Origin: Akebia trifoliata
Lineage: Eukaryota > Streptophyta > Magnoliopsida > Ranunculales > Lardizabalaceae
Direction: 5' to 3'
DNA length: 64,000 nt
Assembly (NCBI GenBank): GCA_017979445.1
Contig: CM030704.1
Location: 12,941,658 to 13,005,657 of the forward strand
The position numbers were made by a program, and so were the translations under genes. Positions 50,901-56,900 of the stretch are shown piece after piece (position 1 is the stretch's first letter; every line of letters begins with the position of its first letter). The notes under the pieces were generated by a model, which was not told the origin of the DNA, made no database searches, and worked only from the letters and a program-made list of their open reading frames with translations.

Positions 50901-53900
50901 TTTACATTGGCTACAAATCAGATGGCTCTAGCAACAAATTCGGGTTATTCGGACTCTCATTCCCAGGGATCTGGGAGTCGTGGCCTAGGAGGCTGTGGTC
51001 GTGGTAAAGGAAGTGGTCTTACTTGCAGCCATTGTGGAAAGATTAGCCATGAAAAGGCCCGTTATTTTCAACTCTATCCTCATTTGTTGAGATCTTCTAC
51101 CACTCCATCTTTGAGGCATTTTGCTCCTCGTGCTGTTACTGTGGAATCATCACTAGTGCCTCCTACTGATTCCTCTGCTTTTCTTGGCATTATTGATCTG
51201 CAACTACTCTAAACCCAGATTGCCACTATTGTACGAGATCAGATCTAGGCTCATCCTCACTTATCTTCTATTATGCCCTCAGTTACCACACCTCCAGGTA
51301 CATCCACTGCATTTCATATCTCTCAATCTAGCTCTGCTCCAATGACTTGAGTAATTGATTCTGATGCGTTTGATCACATGACCGGTGAATCTAGTCATTT
51401 TACTTATTCCATTGTACCTACTATTCATAGGGAGGTTCACCTTGCTGATGGATCCCTTACACCTATCCATAACAAGGGTATCATCTCTTTATCCTCTAGT
51501 GTTTCCATTGATTATGTGTTTCATGTTCTTCACCTATCTCTTAACATTTTGTCTGTGAGTAGTATTATTAAATCTTTAAATTGCTCCGTAACTTTTTTTC
51601 CTACTCACTATATTTTTCAAGACCTGACTTTGAAGAAGATTTTTAGCAAAGGGTATGAGAGGGATGGGTTGTACCTGTTTGGACCTCAACCTATTGTTGT
51701 TCCGACTTCTATACTTCCTCTTTTTGGGAGCCATACGTTTTTTTCTCAGACTTTAGATTTATAATAAGATCGCTTAGGACATGTTAATTTTCAGCACTTA
51801 TGTTCTTTATTACCTGCTTCAAAAACTTCTTGTAGTGTACACAAGTTTCAATGCTCTATGTGTGAGCTTTCTAAACACACGTAGTTCTTATATTCCTCGC
51901 ATGCATCGATTTAATATAATATTTGATTTAGTTCATTCTGGTGTGTGGGCGCCCTCCCCCGTTACTGCTTTTAATGGTCATAGATATTATTATGTTACAT
52001 TTATTGATGACTACTCTCGTTATACTTGGATTTATTTGATGCATTCTCGTTCTAAGGTGCTCCATATTTTTGTTAATTTCCTGACCCAATACAACATCAC
52101 TGTTAAATCTCTTAGATCTGACAATGGTGGGGAATATATTTCTGATGAGATTCAATCTCACCTTCATGAGCATGGTATGTTTCACCAGTTGACTTGTCCA
52201 TATACCCCTGAACAGAACAGGGTGGGGAATGCAAGAATCGCCATCTTATGAATATTGTACGTTGTTTTCTTCGAGGGATGCATGTTCTAAAGTTATATTG
52301 GAATATGACAGTCCTCATTGTGGCTTTTCTCCTTAACCTCATTCCGAGTCACACTTTAAGAGGACAGGTACCTCTTCATGTTCTTCGACCTGATAGCACT
52401 CTCTTCCCATTACACCTAGAATCTTTGGGCGTACCTGTTTTGTTCAAGATAGGACTCCTCATTGCACGAAATTAGATGATAAAATCATTTGTTATATTTT
52501 CTTGGGTTATTCTTCTACATCAAAGGGATATCGCTGCTATGATCCCCTTTCCCATTGTGTAATTCATTCTTTGGATATCACTTTTTTTGAAAATGTACCT
52601 TTTTTTTGTATTACATCTTCTTTGCAAGTCTCTTCATCTTTGCAGGATTCATCCCCTACAATGCTACCCTCTTTGTTTTTCTCTCCATCTTCATCTTTGC
52701 CACCCATGAAGGTCTACTCTAGTCACCCTTGCCTTTCCAACTTTGCCAACTTCCTCCCTGGACTTAGGTTTAACCCCTTCTATACTTCCTACTCCATTTA
52801 TTTCTAATTCTTACTTACCTATTGCACTTCGCAAAGGTAAGTGGGGGTATATTACTGATCATCCTATTATCCAGTTTGTTTCCTATCATGGACTCACTCC
52901 TTATCAAGCCTACCTTGCTACCACTGATTCTATTCGAGTTCTTTGGTCTGTATCAGAGGCTTTGGAAGATCCTAAATAGATTGGAGCCATGACTGCTAAG
53001 ATCGATGCTTTGCAGAAGAATCATACTTAGAAGCTTGTTCCCCTTCCCTTTGGGGAGGGGACTGTTAGTTGTAAATGAGTTTCTACTGTTAAATATCTCA
53101 CAGATGGCACCGTCGATCGATATAAGGCCCGCCTACTTGTTAAGGGATATACGCAAACTGCAGGAAAGGATTTTGGTGTTACATTTGCCCCTATAGCTAA
53201 ACTTTCTATTGGCCACCTCCTTATCTCTTTAATTGTATGTCATTCATGGCCTCTTCACCAGTTTGATGTGAAGAATGCCTATCTGAATGAAAATCTAATT
53301 GAGGTTATATATATGGAACACCCTCCTGGGTTTTGTCTTCAGGAGGAGTATTCTAGGAAAGTATGTCATCTTCTCAAATCTCTGTATGGCCCAAAGCAAT
53401 CTCCTCAAGCCTGATTTCAACGATTTTCTAAGGTCTTTTTATCTATGGAGTTTTCAAGATGCCACTCAGATCATACTTGTTTTGTTCGTCGAGGAGTGGA
53501 TGGCTGTTGCACCATTGTTTTGATTTATGATAGTGATTGAAGATGATGTACAGTGGATTGACAGGGTTAAGATGTTTTCGGGTTGTGCTTTTGAAGTTAA
53601 GGACTTGGATCCCCTCAAATAGTTCTTAGGGATAGAAGTGGCTTGCTATCGCCGTGGTATTTCACTATCACAGCGCAAATACACATTACATCTTTTTCAA
53701 GACACTAGTATGTTTGGTTGTCGTCCTACCTCCTCTCCTATGGATCAGAATCATCACCTTCATGCAGAAGTTGATGATCTATTATCTGTCCCTTCTTCAT
53801 ATCAGAGACTCGTAGGCCGCTTGATTTATCTGACTAAGACGAGACCAAATTTGACCTTTGCGGTTAGTGTGGTCAATCAGTTCATGAATGCCCCGCACAC

Positions 53901-56900
53901 CTCTCATGTTGATATTATTTATCGTATCCTTCGCTATTTGAAATCTCATCCTAGTCTTGGGTTTTTCTATTCTTCTACTGCCCAATCACATTTGTCCTAT
54001 TTTACTGTTGTTGATTACGTTGGTTCTCTTATAGATAGGAGATCTACCTCTGATTTTTGTATTTTTCATGGTGATAACCTAATTTCGTGAAAAAGTAAGA
54101 AACAGAGTGTGGTTTCACGTTTTTCTACTAAAGCTGAATATCGTGTTATGGCCCTTGGCACTTGTGAGCTTATTTGACTTATATCTTTGTTAATGAAGCA
54201 AGATTTTCCAGTCTCTGGCTCTTCCACTCTGTTTTGTGATAACATGCCTGCCATCATGCTTACTCCTAATTCAATTCTTCACGAAAGAACTAGATGTTCA
54301 CTTTCTTAGGAGAAAATTCGATCTGGTGATCTTTAGACAGTCTTCATACCTTCTTTAGATTAGCTTGCCAACATGCTTACGAAGTCTGATGGTCCTTCTA
54401 TCACTAATTCTCATCTTGTCAAGCTGGGTAGTTGATATATTTGCCGCAGCTTGAGGAGTATTGGAAATAATCTAGTTATTTTAGTCCTAGTTGTTTTTAG
54501 TAATAGCTTTTATTTTTCGATTTCTCGTGTGTAAGGACATTTTTGTCTATTCACTCTTTTATTAATATAAATACCTGTCAAACTCTCAGAAAGAGATTTG
54601 ACAATTATTCTTCTCAATTCTTCTTTATCAACCTATATCTCCCTCTTACAGAGTTTTCTTGTTGTTGTTGATACTATGTCTATCCTTGTACTATCCATGT
54701 TTTTATTCATCCTAAGTGGAAAGCTAAGATGAATGAAGAAATGAATGCTCTGCAGCGTAATCATACATAAGACATAATATCTCTTCCTTCAGGGAAGCAC
54801 ATCATTAGCTATCATTGGGTTTTTGCCATGAATCACAACTTGGATAGCAACGTTGCTCGGTACAAGGCTTGTCTAGTTGCTCGTGGTTTTACTCAATCCT
54901 ACTATCAGAACAAAGATGTCACATTTTCTCATGTGGACAAATTGACATTTGTTCGTGTTCTTATTTCCCTTGTTGTTAATCAGGGTCTATGTATCAATTA
55001 TATGTGAAGAATGTATTTCTTCATAAGCATCTTGAAAAAGAGGTCTATATGAACCCTTCTCCAACATTTTGCTTCAGGGGGAGTTTCATGTGAAGGTTCA
55101 TCGTCTTCAAAAATCTATACATGGTTTGAAACACTTGCCTTGTGCTTGGTTCCATGACTTGAGTGCAATAGTAATTGATATGGGATTTTCATATATCCCA
55201 CTCCAACCATATCGTTTTCACCCATTCCAGTGAGATTGGACACTATTTTGTTGGTTTATGTAGATGAGATCATTCTTATTGGGAATGACTCTTCCTTTGT
55301 CTCTCATGTGAAGGATGAGCTTTGTTGCATGTTTGAGGTCAAAGATTTGGGTAGTTTGAAGTACTCTCTTGGTCTTAAGGTGGTTCGCTTAAGAAAATGA
55401 ATATTTCCTTCACAAAGAATATGTCATTGATCTCCTTAGTGATACTGGTATTCTAGGGTGCAAACCCTCTTCATCACCTATGAATTCTAAGCATTCACTT
55501 CAAGAGAGTGATGGTGATCTTCTTTCTGATCCTCAAGCATACCAGCTACTTGTGGAGCATCTCATTTATCTCATTTATCTCACCTTGTTGTTGTCCATCG
55601 CAATCCATCAAGTCTAGTCTCAGTCGTGGATTTATGTACCATTCTCATGGCCTTCTAGATATGTCTAGATATAATGATGTTGATTGGGCAGGAGCAACCA
55701 CAGATCGTCGTTCTACTTCTGGATACTATGCATTTCTTGGAGGAAACCTGGCTTCATGAAAAAGTAAGAAGCAACATGTTGATACTCACTTAAGTATTGA
55801 GGCCGAGTACCGAACCATAATTTCTGGACTGGAGCTTGAAAGATATTATGGCTTCATTCCTTCATTTTTGAGTTGGGATTTCCCATTGGCGGTTCCTTGC
55901 ATCTTCACCGTGATAATGAAGCAACTCAAAAAATTGCATCCTATTTAGTCATTCATGAGATGACTAAGCATATTGAAGGAGAACAGCACTTTATTAGAGA
56001 GAGTTTCTAATAAATCCAAATCCTTCAACATGTCTTCTCTTCTCAACAACTTGAGGATATCTTCATCAAAGCAATTGGGCCGACTACTTTTCATGATGTT
56101 TCTATCAAGCTGGGCATGTTTGACATGCATACTCCAACTTGAGGGGGAGTGTTGGTGTTTGTATTGTAAGTGTAGAGCTGGTGTGCTCTAACTAAGCTTC
56201 CATGCATTGCAAGTCAAACACCCTATCCCTTGATGTTTCAAATCATTCTGGACCCAACACATCTTCATTGAGGCTAAAGATGGACATTTCTAGAAAGGCA
56301 GCACATGACTTATAATCCCCATACAAATATCTAACTCTAAAACCACGTCCTACCCTATATTGGACACAGATTTCTCAAAAAACAAAGAGGACACCCTTCC
56401 AACACCAACCTGTATCTAGAAGTGCCTATTTTTAGCCCAACGATAAGCTGGAAGTGCTCTACTAAGCATGTTGGAGACTCTCAATATTAGAATGATTCAA
56501 TAGATGAACAAGAAAAACTCGTAGCAAGTGTAATTTGACAAGGAGTAGGTAGTGCAAAGAAATTTCAATATACAAATAAAAATTACAGAAAAATTAATAT
56601 ATCTCACCAATCTCACTGTGGACTTTTGACCATTTGGAAGTGTTATGGCATGAGGTCCAATCCCATGGCAGCACTCATGGCAAATTGTATGCGTGAAGAA
56701 AGAGTTGAAATCAATGTGTTTCCTCTGCTCCTCTGTAATACATATTCCCGCTATAGGTTGAAGAATATGCTTGAACCTGGTTAGGATTAGGGTAAATCAT
56801 GAAGTTTAGATTTCAGGTCCAACTGATCACAGTATCGAGTGAAAATGGCAAGAACTGTCCAGGAATGTAGTTTAAAATGTACCTTTTCTTCAATAAATAA

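Larger units (their letters stand above)
49119..54624 (+). mobile_element. Ty1/copia element C4, complete with TACT LTR ends
   Basis: 5506 bp with two 166-bp LTRs, primer site, gag, protease, integrase, RT, RNase H and purine tract, flanked by TTATC on both sides inside C3. The LTRs begin TATTGGAAAT and end CAATTCTnCT, so the termini are TA...CT instead of TG...CA. The coding region is interrupted by stops and frameshifts throughout. Confidence 0.92.
47460..56230 (+). mobile_element. Ty1/copia element C3, 5'-truncated, split by C4
   Basis: Protease to integrase at 47460-48600 and RT to RNase H at 54630-56138, with copia C4 inserted between them (49119-54624). It ends in a polypurine tract and the start of a 3' LTR. 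gag and the 5' LTR are not found. Located in the 11.8-kb intron, opposite to the host gene. Confidence 0.82.
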
